Assembly (NCBI GenBank): GCA_015068395.1
Contig: SVKP01000207.1
Coordinates: forward strand, 1 to 35,666
Source of the DNA: Oscillospiraceae bacterium
GTDB taxonomy: Bacteria; Bacillota; Clostridia; Oscillospirales; Oscillospiraceae
DNA: 35,666 nt
Reading direction: 5' to 3'
The position numbers and the translations under genes are program-made. Each line of letters opens with the position of its first letter. Position 1 is the stretch's first letter. The notes under the pieces were generated by a model that was not told where the DNA came from, ran no database searches, and saw only the letters and a program-made list of their open reading frames with translations. This document shows, piece after piece, positions 22,432 to 30,187 of the stretch.

Positions 22432-25400
22432 TTACTCTTCCTCAGCCACACCGATGACGATCACGACCGGCGTAGGAGCAGCAACCTCTTCGTCCTTCGC
22501 GTTGCCAGTGTTCTTCGCGGAAGCAGCAGTGAATTCAACCTGCGTATCTTCCTTGATCTCTTCCAGGATCTTGAACTCGAAGGTGTTGCCACTCTTCTTG
22601 ACCAGATCGCTGACGAGCTCGCTCTTGGACTCAAGCTTGTTGCCGTCGATCTCAATGTTGAACTCGATGGTAACAGTGTCGCCCTTGTTGGCATAGACGC
22701 TGTGCTTGTCATCGCTGCCGGAGACCTTGTAGGTGACCTTGCCGACGATAGGCTGAGAGGTGGTGCCCTTGCCGTCCTTCTGCTCGACGACAACATTGTT
22801 GCCAAGGATCTTGGCCGTGCCCTTCTCGACATGGAGATTGGGGATGGTGGCCAGCTCTTCGACGTCGATGTTGTTCAGGTCGAGCGTGGCGTCGTTCTTG
22901 GTGTTCTCGAAGACGACCGAGTCAACGTCGAGCCAGGCATAGACACCAACATAGGTGTTCTCGTCACCAACGAGGATGAGCTCTTCAGCCTTGAGGATGT
23001 TGGCGCGCAGATCGCAGCCAACCTTGATCTGGGCGAAGTCGACCAGGTCGATGGTGGCATTCCAGCCGTTCACGGTGTTCTGAACACCGCCAACAGTGGC
23101 GCCGTTCGTCATGTTGAGAGCGCTGCCGCGCAGGACCGCGAGATTGTCGATGGAGCCGCCGTCAACGACGACCGCGCCGGAGACCTCGAGGACCGCCTTG
23201 CTGGTGGTGCCGATGACCTGAGCGCCCGTCTCAACCGTGAGGTTGCCGTTCGCAATCAGGACAGTGCCGGCGATTTGGAGCGTAGCATTAGCGGGGACAA
23301 CAACGTTGCCATCGATAATCTCGTTGGTGATCGTAGCAAAGCCGTTCGTCGCGAGAGTGTTGTTCAGCGCAGTGGCATTCGTGTTGGCCTTCTTGGCGGT
23401 GTTGATGATGACTTCCTTGGCAAAGCCGTTGGAGCTGTCGATCACAGCGGTGATCTCGGTGATGTAGCGACGCTCACCGTTGCCCGCCTCTCTCGCCATG
23501 GCGAGAGCGGAGCTGAGGCTGCCGGAATACTCAGTGTAGCCAGAAGCACCGCGGACCCAGAACTTCGCGTTGGAGTTGACCAGAACGTAGCTCTGGTTGT
23601 AGCCATGGTTCTTGTTGATGACGAGGGTGTAGCCATCCTGCATCACGTCGTCAGCGAAGACGACCGTGTAGCTGTAGCCAGCCTTCTTGTTGTCGTCAGT
23701 CTTCAGATCCTTGGCGCCGCGCTCGGCAAGACCGGCGCTCTGGAGCCACATGTTGCGAGCGGTATCAAACTCGGCAGTCTCATTGGCAACACGGATCACA
23801 ACGCCGTCCTTGTCATAGACGACCTGGTGCAGGCGGTCAGCGACGAGCTTGCTGTCCAGATCGGTGGTGCCGGTCTCGAGCGTGTCAACGACCAGGTCGT
23901 CAACATACTTGCCGTCCACGATGGCTTCATAGTGGTCGATGTAGCGCTTGTCGTACTGACGGGCATAAGGACCTTTCACGATGTAGACGAAGTTCTTCGC
24001 AACACCGGCGTCCTGACCGACGACGACAGCCGCGATGATCATGCCGCTGGACTTGAACAGATAGAAGGTATCAGCATTGCCGACGCCGGGGATGGCGGTG
24101 GTCAGGCCGGCAGTGTTGTCGGCGTTGATCGCGGTGTTCTTGATGCCCTTGCTCGCGCCGAGAACCTCGGTGATCGCGTTCGGGCCGGTGCCGACGCCGG
24201 AGATGTCGCCCGCTTTAACCGTGACGTAGACGGTCTCATCGTTGCCGTAGACAACGGAGGTGCCGCCGACAGCGGTGTTCTTGATGGGCAGGGTGGTGAC
24301 GCGGGAGCTGATCTCGGGATCGCTCACGTTGGTGTTGGTGCCGTCGATCACGGAAGCCCACTGCATGGTGCGGGCGCCCTGAGTATCGGACGGATCAACG
24401 ATGTCGCGCAGCGTGATCGCGCCGTTGTCATCCTTGGAGAAGGAGAACCAGGCGTTGACGTTCGCGTTGCCGCGGTTGCCGGCGCCGCCCGTCAGGGCAG
24501 CCTTCGCGAGGTTGCTGGCTCTGCTGCCCAGCTTGACGGTGACGTCCTCGGTGGTGCCGTCCAGATAGATCAGCTTAGCGGTGTAGGAGGTGTTCGCAAT
24601 GTTGCTGGCCTTGGTGTCGGAGCCAACGACAAAGACGAAGTTGGAGTCGCTGGTGTTCTCCTCAATGCCGAGCACATAACCATAGAGGTCAGTGTAGACA
24701 TTGTAGGTGAAGCCCTTCAGGGTCTCGAGGTAGTACTCGTGGAGGATCTCTCTCTGCCACAGAGCAAACTTGCCGACCGTCATTTCCTTGCCGTCCGCAA
24801 CGATGGATTCCATGCAGTCGTCATCAAGCACTTCGTGCTTATCGGTATCAGCAGTGTACTTGCTGATATACACGCCCTCGAGCTTGGGAGCCTTCTCGGT
24901 GGCAATGACAGAAACCTTGTTGGAAGCGAACAGATAGGTGTTCGTAGCAGCATTCAGAGCATAGGGACGGACCTCGTTGACGAGGACCATGTCGCCCTGC
25001 TTGAGACCCTCGAGCTTGTTCAGCTCGCTGGTGCTCGTCTGAGCCTTGCGGGCAACCTGGGTATCCCACTGAGACTCGTACACGCCGAGCTGAGCGGTCT
25101 TGCCGTTGGAGTCCGCGAGGACCTCGCCGAGGTAGGTGTTGATGGCGACGAGACGGACATACTCGTTGCCCGCGCGGTCGTCAACGTACAGCTCGAGCAC
25201 AGTGCCGTCGCCGCTGCAATCCAGCCAAGTGCCCTTGGAGTTGATCTCATCGTAGTTGACAAGAAGACCAGCCGGGACAGCCGCGTTGATCCATCTCGGG
25301 TTCTCATCGTGATATCTGATCACGTTGCCGTTGTTGATGTTGACATCAACAGACTCGATCTCCCAACCGTCTTCCCAGACCTGCTTGTCATAGTACTGAT

Positions 25401-26355
25401 AAGCAACGCCGCCGACGGCCTTGTAGACCACGGAGCCCTTGATCGCCTCGGTCCAAGTGGCGACCAGGAGGTCCTTGTTGGTCCAGCTGCCGAGCTCTTC
25501 TCTGGCAAAGGTCCAGATGGTGGTCGGACGGCCGAAGGTGTCCTCACCCTCGCTGCGGATCAGCTGGGGATAATACTGCTCGGCGAACTCAACCACGTAA
25601 GCGCCGCCCTGGAGGCCCTGAGCGTTGACCTGCTGGGCGTTGACCTGCGTGTTGTAGATCGTCTGCTTGCCGAGCTCCTCGTTGGTGACGGGCTTGGCAT
25701 TGCTGTTGCCGACGGAGACGTCCGCGCCGTTGACGCTGACAGCAATCTTGGCGTCGTACTCAACGATGGCGGTCTTCAGGGTGTTGAAGATCATCTGAGC
25801 GGTCTGCTCACGGGTGATCTCGTCAGTCGGCTTCACGCCGTCCAGGCCCTTCATCAGACCGGCGCGCTGCGCGCGAGTCATGACGTTGGTCGCCCAGTCG
25901 CCGCCGACGTAACCCTCGATCTGAGCGTCATAGCCCAGGGAGGTGAGCATCATCTTCGCGAAAGCAACAACAGTGAGCTTCCCATCGGGATCAAACTTGT
26001 TGTCGCCCACGCCGCCGATGATACCGTTGGTGGCGCAGTACTCGACCATGCCGGCAGCCCAGTGGCTGGCAGGCACATCGGTGAACTTGGTGCCAGAACC
26101 CTCAAGGCCCTGAGCAACCTTGTTGGTCGCGACGAGGTAAGCGACGATCTTCGCACCCTCGGAGCGCTTCAGGGTGTCGGTGGGACGGAAGCCGTCCTCA
26201 TCACCCAGCATGACTTCAATGGCGCTGACAACCGCGACGGCTTCCTTGTAGTCGTCACCGATCTTGTCCTCGTCCTTGAACGCGGCGTTGGAGCCAACCG
26301 TCGCCAGACCAAGGGTCATGACGAGCGCCAGAACCAACGCGAGTAACTTTTTCAT
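22432..26355 (-). CDS. SLH-domain S-layer/surface protein
   Basis: A 1307-residue secreted protein. A signal peptide (MKKLLALVLALVMTLGLATVGSNA, about residues 1-24) precedes three SLH domains at about 26-75, 92-143 and 149-195. These show the usual pattern, such as FTDVPASHWAAGMVEYCATNGIIGG and ITREQTAQMIFNTL. SLH domains tether proteins to pyruvylated wall polysaccharide. The remaining 1100 residues are beta-rich and full of Thr, Val, Asn, Asp and Gly. A stretch near 960-1150 looks like short repeated beta strands (GAVVVDGGSIDNLAVLRGSALNMTNG). Composition and codon use differ from the GC-rich neighbours, as expected for a very highly expressed surface gene. It has a strong promoter, a structured leader, a good ribosome site and its own terminator. 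It is probably the main S-layer protein. Confidence 0.93.
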   Translation of the reverse strand: MKKLLALVLALVMTLGLATVGSNAAFKDEDKIGDDYKEAVAVVSAIEVMLGDEDGFRPTDTLKRSEGAKIVAYLVATNKVAQGLEGSGTKFTDVPASHWAAGMVEYCATNGIIGGVGDNKFDPDGKLTVVAFAKMMLTSLGYDAQIEGYVGGDWATNVMTRAQRAGLMKGLDGVKPTDEITREQTAQMIFNTLKTAIVEYDAKIAVSVNGADVSVGNSNAKPVTNEELGKQTIYNTQVNAQQVNAQGLQGGAYVVEFAEQYYPQLIRSEGEDTFGRPTTIWTFAREELGSWTNKDLLVATWTEAIKGSVVYKAVGGVAYQYYDKQVWEDGWEIESVDVNINNGNVIRYHDENPRWINAAVPAGLLVNYDEINSKGTWLDCSGDGTVLELYVDDRAGNEYVRLVAINTYLGEVLADSNGKTAQLGVYESQWDTQVARKAQTSTSELNKLEGLKQGDMVLVNEVRPYALNAATNTYLFASNKVSVIATEKAPKLEGVYISKYTADTDKHEVLDDDCMESIVADGKEMTVGKFALWQREILHEYYLETLKGFTYNVYTDLYGYVLGIEENTSDSNFVFVVGSDTKASNIANTSYTAKLIYLDGTTEDVTVKLGSRASNLAKAALTGGAGNRGNANVNAWFSFSKDDNGAITLRDIVDPSDTQGARTMQWASVIDGTNTNVSDPEISSRVTTLPIKNTAVGGTSVVYGNDETVYVTVKAGDISGVGTGPNAITEVLGASKGIKNTAINADNTAGLTTAIPGVGNADTFYLFKSSGMIIAAVVVGQDAGVAKNFVYIVKGPYARQYDKRYIDHYEAIVDGKYVDDLVVDTLETGTTDLDSKLVADRLHQVVYDKDGVVIRVANETAEFDTARNMWLQSAGLAERGAKDLKTDDNKKAGYSYTVVFADDVMQDGYTLVINKNHGYNQSYVLVNSNAKFWVRGASGYTEYSGSLSSALAMAREAGNGERRYITEITAVIDSSNGFAKEVIINTAKKANTNATALNNTLATNGFATITNEIIDGNVVVPANATLQIAGTVLIANGNLTVETGAQVIGTTSKAVLEVSGAVVVDGGSIDNLAVLRGSALNMTNGATVGGVQNTVNGWNATIDLVDFAQIKVGCDLRANILKAEELILVGDENTYVGVYAWLDVDSVVFENTKNDATLDLNNIDVEELATIPNLHVEKGTAKILGNNVVVEQKDGKGTTSQPIVGKVTYKVSGSDDKHSVYANKGDTVTIEFNIEIDGNKLESKSELVSDLVKKSGNTFEFKILEEIKEDTQVEFTAASAKNTGNAKDEEVAAPTPVVIVIGVAEEE

Positions 26356-26400
26356 AAGCAGTTACTCTCCTTTCTAAAATTTGTCGAATTCCTTTGAGCT

Positions 26401-26462
26401 GGCGTCGGGATTTCCGGCTCACTTACCGGGGCTAGCCGTTCCCGTAACTAAACCGGGACGCC
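26401..26462 (-). promoter_or_regulatory. Structured 5' leader of the S-layer mRNA (candidate regulatory RNA)
   Basis: In the transcript GGCGTC (26462-26457) can pair with GACGCC (26406-26401) to close a domain. Inside it, CCCG/CGGG (26441-26444 with 26454-26457) and CGGCT/AGCCG (26415-26419 with 26434-26438) can form. GGGA (from 26443-26440) can alternatively pair with TCCC (from 26410-26407), which competes with the CCCG/CGGG hairpin. I recognise no known riboswitch consensus; it lacks the cyclic-di-GMP-I motifs. It may be a stability leader or a switch. Confidence 0.45.
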
Positions 26463-26494
26463 CAACACTTCCCCCTCTGGTCTTCGGCAAGCAT

Positions 26495-26523
26495 AAGATA
26501 ACCGATTGCCCAAAAAAAAGCAA
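26495..26523 (-). promoter_or_regulatory. Sigma-A promoter of the S-layer gene
   Basis: On the minus strand TTGCTT (26523-26518) and TATCTT (26500-26495) are 17 bp apart, giving a leader of about 130 nt. The AT-rich stretch upstream (26524-26600) contains repeated GTAAC/GTAAT words but no recognised operator. Confidence 0.65.
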
Positions 26524-26683
26524 GTGTTTTTGTCCATTCGTAACATAACTGTAATATTACGCGAAATGTAACAAACCGCATGAAACAGGCGTTTTCACAA
26601 CATCCTGTCCACGCGGCATGTGTTTTGGGGAAGGGTGGCACAATATGTTGGGGGGCTCCCTCTACTTTACGACGTATCGAAAA

Positions 26684-26718
26684 GTCAGCTTCGATGACAG
26701 CTCCCTCTAAGAGGGAGC
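26684..26718. repeat. Short palindromic repeat, second type
   Basis: Two hairpins stand side by side: GTCA with TGAC (26684-26698), and GCTCCCTC with GAGGGAGC around TAA (26700-26718). A partial copy, GCTCCCTCTA, occurs at 26655-26664. The arms resemble the 30-bp palindrome at 1652-1681. Confidence 0.65.
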
Positions 26719-26735
26719 CCAAGAGAACGTTTTCC

Positions 26736-26787
26736 TAGCCTCCCTCCTTGAGGGAGGTGGCACGCGCAAAGCGCGTGACGGAAGGAG
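26736..26787 (-). repeat. 52-nt two-hairpin dispersed repeat, copy 2 (inverted)
   Basis: Matches 49 of 52 positions of the 22292-22343 copy, in the opposite orientation. It begins a few bases after the stop of the Hpt gene and may serve as that operon's 3' hairpin. Confidence 0.88.
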
Positions 26788-26792
26788 TGCCC

Positions 26793-27167
26793 TCAGCCCT
26801 TTTCCTCCGCGTAGGCGCGGATCGCCTGTATTGCCTGCTCGTGGCGGGCGCGGAGGGCGTCGACGCGCTCCTGCACCTCGGCGTCGGTGAGCGCGCGCGC
26901 GTTGCCGGGGCGGAATTCCTCGGCAAGCTCGCTCGCGAGCGCGCTCAGCGCGTCAAGGCCCAGATTGGCGCAGACGCCCTTCATCGCGTGCGCGCCCTCG
27001 AACGTGCCGACGGCGTCGCGTGCGTCCCACGACGCGCGCAGCTTGTCAAACGACGTATCGTTTAAATATTTTAATATGAATTTCTCGATCAGCCTGTCGA
27101 GCTGCATCACGCGCTTGGCGCTCTCATAGCTGCCGCCCGCCGCCTCGTATAGCTCCTGCACCGTCAT
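26793..27167 (-). CDS. Hpt (histidine phosphotransfer) domain protein
   Basis: A 124-residue all-helical phosphotransfer protein. The phospho-accepting motif is AHAMKG, with His60 the likely site and Lys63-Gly64 following as in the family. Stand-alone Hpt proteins relay phosphate between hybrid kinases and response regulators. The ATG at 27167 overlaps the stop of the upstream phosphodiesterase (ATGA), so the two are translated together. This suggests the Hpt protein serves that protein's receiver domain. No histidine kinase is in the window. Confidence 0.9.
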   Translation of the reverse strand: MTVQELYEAAGGSYESAKRVMQLDRLIEKFILKYLNDTSFDKLRASWDARDAVGTFEGAHAMKGVCANLGLDALSALASELAEEFRPGNARALTDAEVQERVDALRARHEQAIQAIRAYAEEKG

Positions 27168-28855
27168 GCTTTCACCTCCGCGCCGCAATGCGCCTTCAAA
27201 TATTCCTCATACTCCTGCACCGGCAGCGGCTTCGAGAAAAAATAGCCCTGAATGTAGTCGCAGCCGAGCACCTTCAGCGCCGCCACCTGCTCCGCCGTCT
27301 CCACGCCCTCGACCACGGTCTTGAGGCGCATGCCGTCCGCCAGCAGGGTCGCAAAGCGCAAAATGCTGTAGTCGTTCGTCGCCGTCGCCTGGCGGATAAG
27401 GCTCATGTCGATCTTCATCACGTCCAGCGTCAGCGTGTTGAGGCTCGTCAGGCTCGAATAGCCCGCGCCGAAGTCGTCCAGCTCGATAAAGAACCCGTCG
27501 GCGTGCAGCGCCTCCAGCGTCTCGGCGATCTGCGCCGGGTTGTCGGAGTACATCGACTCGGTCAGCTCGATGTGCAGCAGCGCGTGGTCCAGCCCATAGC
27601 GGTCCGCCAGCTCCGCGATGCTGCGCGAGAGCTCCGGGGACTCGAAATCGCGCCGGGAAACGTTGACCGACACCGGCACCACGGGCAGCCCCTCGTCAAG
27701 GCAGCGGCGCAGCTCGCGGCAGACCTCCTCCCAGATGTAGAAGTCCAGATTGGTGATAAAGCCGTTGCGCTCGAACAGCGGGATGAAGCGCCCCGGGCTG
27801 ACGAAGCCCATCTCCGGGCTGATCCAGCGCACCAGAGCCTCCGCGCCGCCGGTCAGCCCCGTGTGCAGGTCGTGCTTGGGCTGGTAGTAGACGACAAACT
27901 GCCGCTCCGCCAGCGCCGCTTCCATCGTCTGCTCGATCTGGTGGCTGCGCAGCTGGTCGGCGCGCATCTCGTCGTCATAGCGCGCGAAATTGGAGCCGAA
28001 CGCCTTTTTGATCTTTGAGATGGCAAGCGTCGCCCGGTCGCAGATCGCCGCCGCGGCTAACGAGTGGTCAATGTCGGCGTAAAGCCCCGTCTTGACCACG
28101 AACCTGCCAAAGCGCCCATCCTGCCCGCCGGGGGCAAGCCTCGTCTCCGAGGCGTCCTCCATGTGGGGAAGCAGAAAGGCGAATACGTCCGCCCCGATGC
28201 GCCCGCCGAACAGAAGCCCCGGCAGGCGGCGCGTATAGTCCTCGCTCAGCGCGCGCAGGAAGCGGTCGCAGTGCTCCGTACCGTAGCGGTCGTTCATCGC
28301 GCGGAAGTTCTCCACGTCGCTGCAAACCAGATCGTAGCGCCCGTCCGGGTCCTCGCGCAGCGCCTGCTCGAGCTCATGGTAGAAGAATTCCTTGCTGAGA
28401 AGCCCGGTCAGCGCGTCGATCTCCAGCTGGCCCAGCATCGCGGAGGACTCGCGCAGGCGGATAAGCCCCTTCATGCGGTTTTTCATCACCTCGGCGTTGT
28501 AGGGCTTGGTGATGAAGTCGCTCGCGCCCAGCTCCAGGCAGCGGATCTCGTCGTCCACGGTGCTGCTCGCCGTCATCATGATGACGGGTATGGTGTCGAA
28601 GCGCGGGTCCTCGCGCTTGCGGGTGAGGAATTCAAAGCCGTCGCACTCTGGCATGTACACGTCCAGCATAATCAAAGCGATCTCGCCGCTGTGCGCGTTG
28701 AGCTGTTTCAGCCCCACAAGCCCGTTCTCCGCCTCCAACACGGTATAGTCGTCCGCCAGCAGCGCGCAGAGCAGCTCGCGGTTCATTTCGTTGTCCTCCA
28801 CCACGAGCACCGTGCGCTTTTGCCGCACCTGCGTGTTAGTTCCAGTCTGATCCAT
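27164..28855 (-). CDS. Response regulator with degenerate GGDEF and EAL cyclic-di-GMP phosphodiesterase domains
   Basis: A 563-residue signalling protein in three parts. The receiver domain (about 14-130) has acidic residues E20-D21, phospho-acceptor Asp65 in MLDVYMPE and Lys117 in ITKPYN. The GGDEF domain (about 143-295) is degenerate: the signature reads GADVF (221-225), so it should not make cyclic-di-GMP. The EAL domain (about 308-555) looks active: EAL at 339-341, Asn398, E430-LTE, D460-D461-FG, Lys481, E516 in VVEGVET and Gln536 are all in place. The predicted role is phosphorylation-controlled hydrolysis of cyclic-di-GMP. The ATG at 28855 has GGAGGT upstream; the frame extends further but crosses the promoter. 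It is coupled to the Hpt gene. Confidence 0.95.
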   Translation of the reverse strand: MDQTGTNTQVRQKRTVLVVEDNEMNRELLCALLADDYTVLEAENGLVGLKQLNAHSGEIALIMLDVYMPECDGFEFLTRKREDPRFDTIPVIMMTASSTVDDEIRCLELGASDFITKPYNAEVMKNRMKGLIRLRESSAMLGQLEIDALTGLLSKEFFYHELEQALREDPDGRYDLVCSDVENFRAMNDRYGTEHCDRFLRALSEDYTRRLPGLLFGGRIGADVFAFLLPHMEDASETRLAPGGQDGRFGRFVVKTGLYADIDHSLAAAAICDRATLAISKIKKAFGSNFARYDDEMRADQLRSHQIEQTMEAALAERQFVVYYQPKHDLHTGLTGGAEALVRWISPEMGFVSPGRFIPLFERNGFITNLDFYIWEEVCRELRRCLDEGLPVVPVSVNVSRRDFESPELSRSIAELADRYGLDHALLHIELTESMYSDNPAQIAETLEALHADGFFIELDDFGAGYSSLTSLNTLTLDVMKIDMSLIRQATATNDYSILRFATLLADGMRLKTVVEGVETAEQVAALKVLGCDYIQGYFFSKPLPVQEYEEYLKAHCGAEVKA

Positions 28856-28892
28856 ACGACCACCTCCGCCATTTATCGCGGTACTATGGTGT

Positions 28893-28921
28893 ATTATAGC
28901 AAGAAGCATGTGGAAAATCAA
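28893..28921 (-). promoter_or_regulatory. Sigma-A promoter for the phosphodiesterase-Hpt operon
   Basis: On the minus strand TTGATT (28921-28916) and TATAAT (28898-28893) are 17 bp apart, 37 bp before the start codon. Confidence 0.88.
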
Positions 28922-28977
28922 CCGCTTTCCCACGCCGCCGCGGGCGCTGCCAATCAGAAAAACCCGAAAAACAGCTC

Positions 28978-29006
28978 TTGAAAAATGCCTGCGCGCGGCA
29001 TATAAT
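28978..29006 (+). promoter_or_regulatory. Sigma-A promoter for mntP
   Basis: TTGAAA (28978-28983) and TATAAT (29001-29006) are 17 bp apart. The mntP ATG is only 11 nt after the -10, implying a leaderless or nearly leaderless message. Confidence 0.88.
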
Positions 29007-29017
29007 CTCAACCTGTT

Positions 29018-29596
29018 ATGGATGCTGTATTTATTTTCAACAGTATACTGCTCGGCGTCGGACTTGCGATGGACGCGTTTTCCGTCTCGCTGGCAAACGG
29101 GCTGAACGAGACGGACATGAAGCTCGGGCGCGAGTGCGCCATCGCCGGGACCTTCGCGGGGTTCCAGTTCCTCATGCCGATGCTCGGCTGGGTCTGCGTG
29201 CATACGCTGGTCGAAAAGTTCACGGCGTTCCAGCGCTTCATCCCGTGGATCGCGCTCGCGCTGCTGGCGTGGATCGGCGGGTCGATGCTGCGCGAGGGCC
29301 TGCGCGGCGGCGAAGCGGCGGAGGAACCCTCCGGCGTAGGCTTCGGCGCGCTGATGGTGCAGGGCGTCGCCACCTCCATCGACGCGCTTTCCGTCGGCTT
29401 CACGATCGCGGAGTATGATTTTCACGCGGCGCTCGCCTGCTCGCTGATTATCGCCGCCGTCACCTTCGGCATCTGCATGGGCGGACTGCGCATCGGGCGC
29501 GCCGCGGGCACAAGGCTCTCCGGCAAGGCGAGCATCCTCGGCGGCGCGATCCTGATCTTTATCGGGCTGGAAATTTTCTTAAAGGGTGTTCTCTGA
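29018..29596 (+). CDS. mntP: Manganese efflux pump MntP
   Basis: MntP exports Mn(II) and protects against manganese excess. The 192-residue protein has six hydrophobic segments in two repeats. The metal-binding helices carry the paired signature AMDAFSVSLANG (about residues 17-28) and ATSIDALSVGFTI (about 117-129), each with the conserved Asp. The start fits the family, with about 17 residues before MDAF. No ribosome site precedes the ATG, and the promoter -10 lies 11 nt upstream. There is therefore no room for the yybP-ykoY manganese riboswitch that often controls mntP. A terminator follows. Confidence 0.95.
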   Translation: MDAVFIFNSILLGVGLAMDAFSVSLANGLNETDMKLGRECAIAGTFAGFQFLMPMLGWVCVHTLVEKFTAFQRFIPWIALALLAWIGGSMLREGLRGGEAAEEPSGVGFGALMVQGVATSIDALSVGFTIAEYDFHAALACSLIIAAVTFGICMGGLRIGRAAGTRLSGKASILGGAILIFIGLEIFLKGVL

Positions 29597-29609
29597 TAAC
29601 CGTATAATG

Positions 29610-29653
29610 ATGCCGCGGGCAGCTGTTTTCGGCTGTGCCCGCGGCATTTTTTT
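29610..29653 (+). terminator. Intrinsic terminator of mntP
   Basis: Arms ATGCCGCGGGCA and TGCCCGCGGCAT form the stem, followed by a run of seven T. It touches the stop codon of the convergent mogA gene. Confidence 0.92.
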
Positions 29654-30149
29654 ACTTGTTTTCCTTCGCGCAGTCCGCCTGACCGCCGCGCAGCATCGCA
29701 AGCCCGTGGTCGAACAGGGGAAGCGCCGCCTCCAGATTCTCCCGCGCGCCCTTGGGGCTGCCGGGCAGGTTGACAATCAGCGTCCGCTCCAGAATGCCCG
29801 CCTGTGCGCGGGAGAGCATAGCGTGGGGCGTAATCTTCGCCGACGCCGCGCGCATCGCCTCCGGGATGCCGGGCGCCAGCTTGTCGCACACGGCAAGCGT
29901 CGCCTCCGGGGTCACGTCCCGCGGCGCGAAGCCCGTGCCGCCCGTGGTGATGCACAGCGCCACGCCGCCCTGTGCCGCCTCCACCAGCGCCTGCTCGATC
30001 TGCGCCACCTCGTCCGGGACGAGCACGATCTTGTCCACGTTGTAGCCCGCGCTGCGCAGCAGCTCCGCCACGGCGGGGCCGCTCTCGTCGACGCGCTCGC
30101 CGCGAAAGCTCCTGTCGCTGACTGTAATGACTCTTGCGGTATACTCCAT
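29652..30149 (-). CDS. mogA: Molybdopterin adenylyltransferase, MogA/MoaB family
   Basis: A 165-residue protein that adenylates molybdopterin before metal insertion. The family motifs are TVSDRSFRGERVDESGPA at the N-terminus, the nucleotide-binding CITTGGTGFAPRDVTPEA (about 68-85) and NLPGSPKGARENLEAALP near the C-terminus. Length and motifs fit both MogA and MoaB; gene context does not separate them. The ATG at 30149 follows GGAGG at 8 nt spacing. It is the last gene of the modB-modC-moaC-mogA operon and ends against the mntP terminator. Confidence 0.9.
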   Translation of the reverse strand: MEYTARVITVSDRSFRGERVDESGPAVAELLRSAGYNVDKIVLVPDEVAQIEQALVEAAQGGVALCITTGGTGFAPRDVTPEATLAVCDKLAPGIPEAMRAASAKITPHAMLSRAQAGILERTLIVNLPGSPKGARENLEAALPLFDHGLAMLRGGQADCAKENK

Positions 30150-30187
30150 TGCGTTTTCCTCCGTTTGCTTTTCAAAGCCAATAACGC

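Noticed and set aside
22390-26346. A 1318-codon open frame on the plus strand, antisense to the S-layer gene
   Set aside because: It mirrors the S-layer gene almost exactly. Its Val/Asp/Ala-rich sequence is the antisense image of strong codon bias; there is no signal peptide or recognisable domain. The S-layer frame has a promoter, ribosome site, signal peptide and SLH domains.
26401-26462. Cyclic-di-GMP riboswitch in the S-layer leader
   Set aside because: The conserved core motifs of the class I and class II aptamers are not present on either strand, so I list it only as an unassigned structured leader.
28856-29425. 190 extra N-terminal codons for the phosphodiesterase
   Set aside because: The extension crosses its own promoter and the divergent mntP gene; the ATG at 28855 has GGAGGT and leads directly into the receiver domain.
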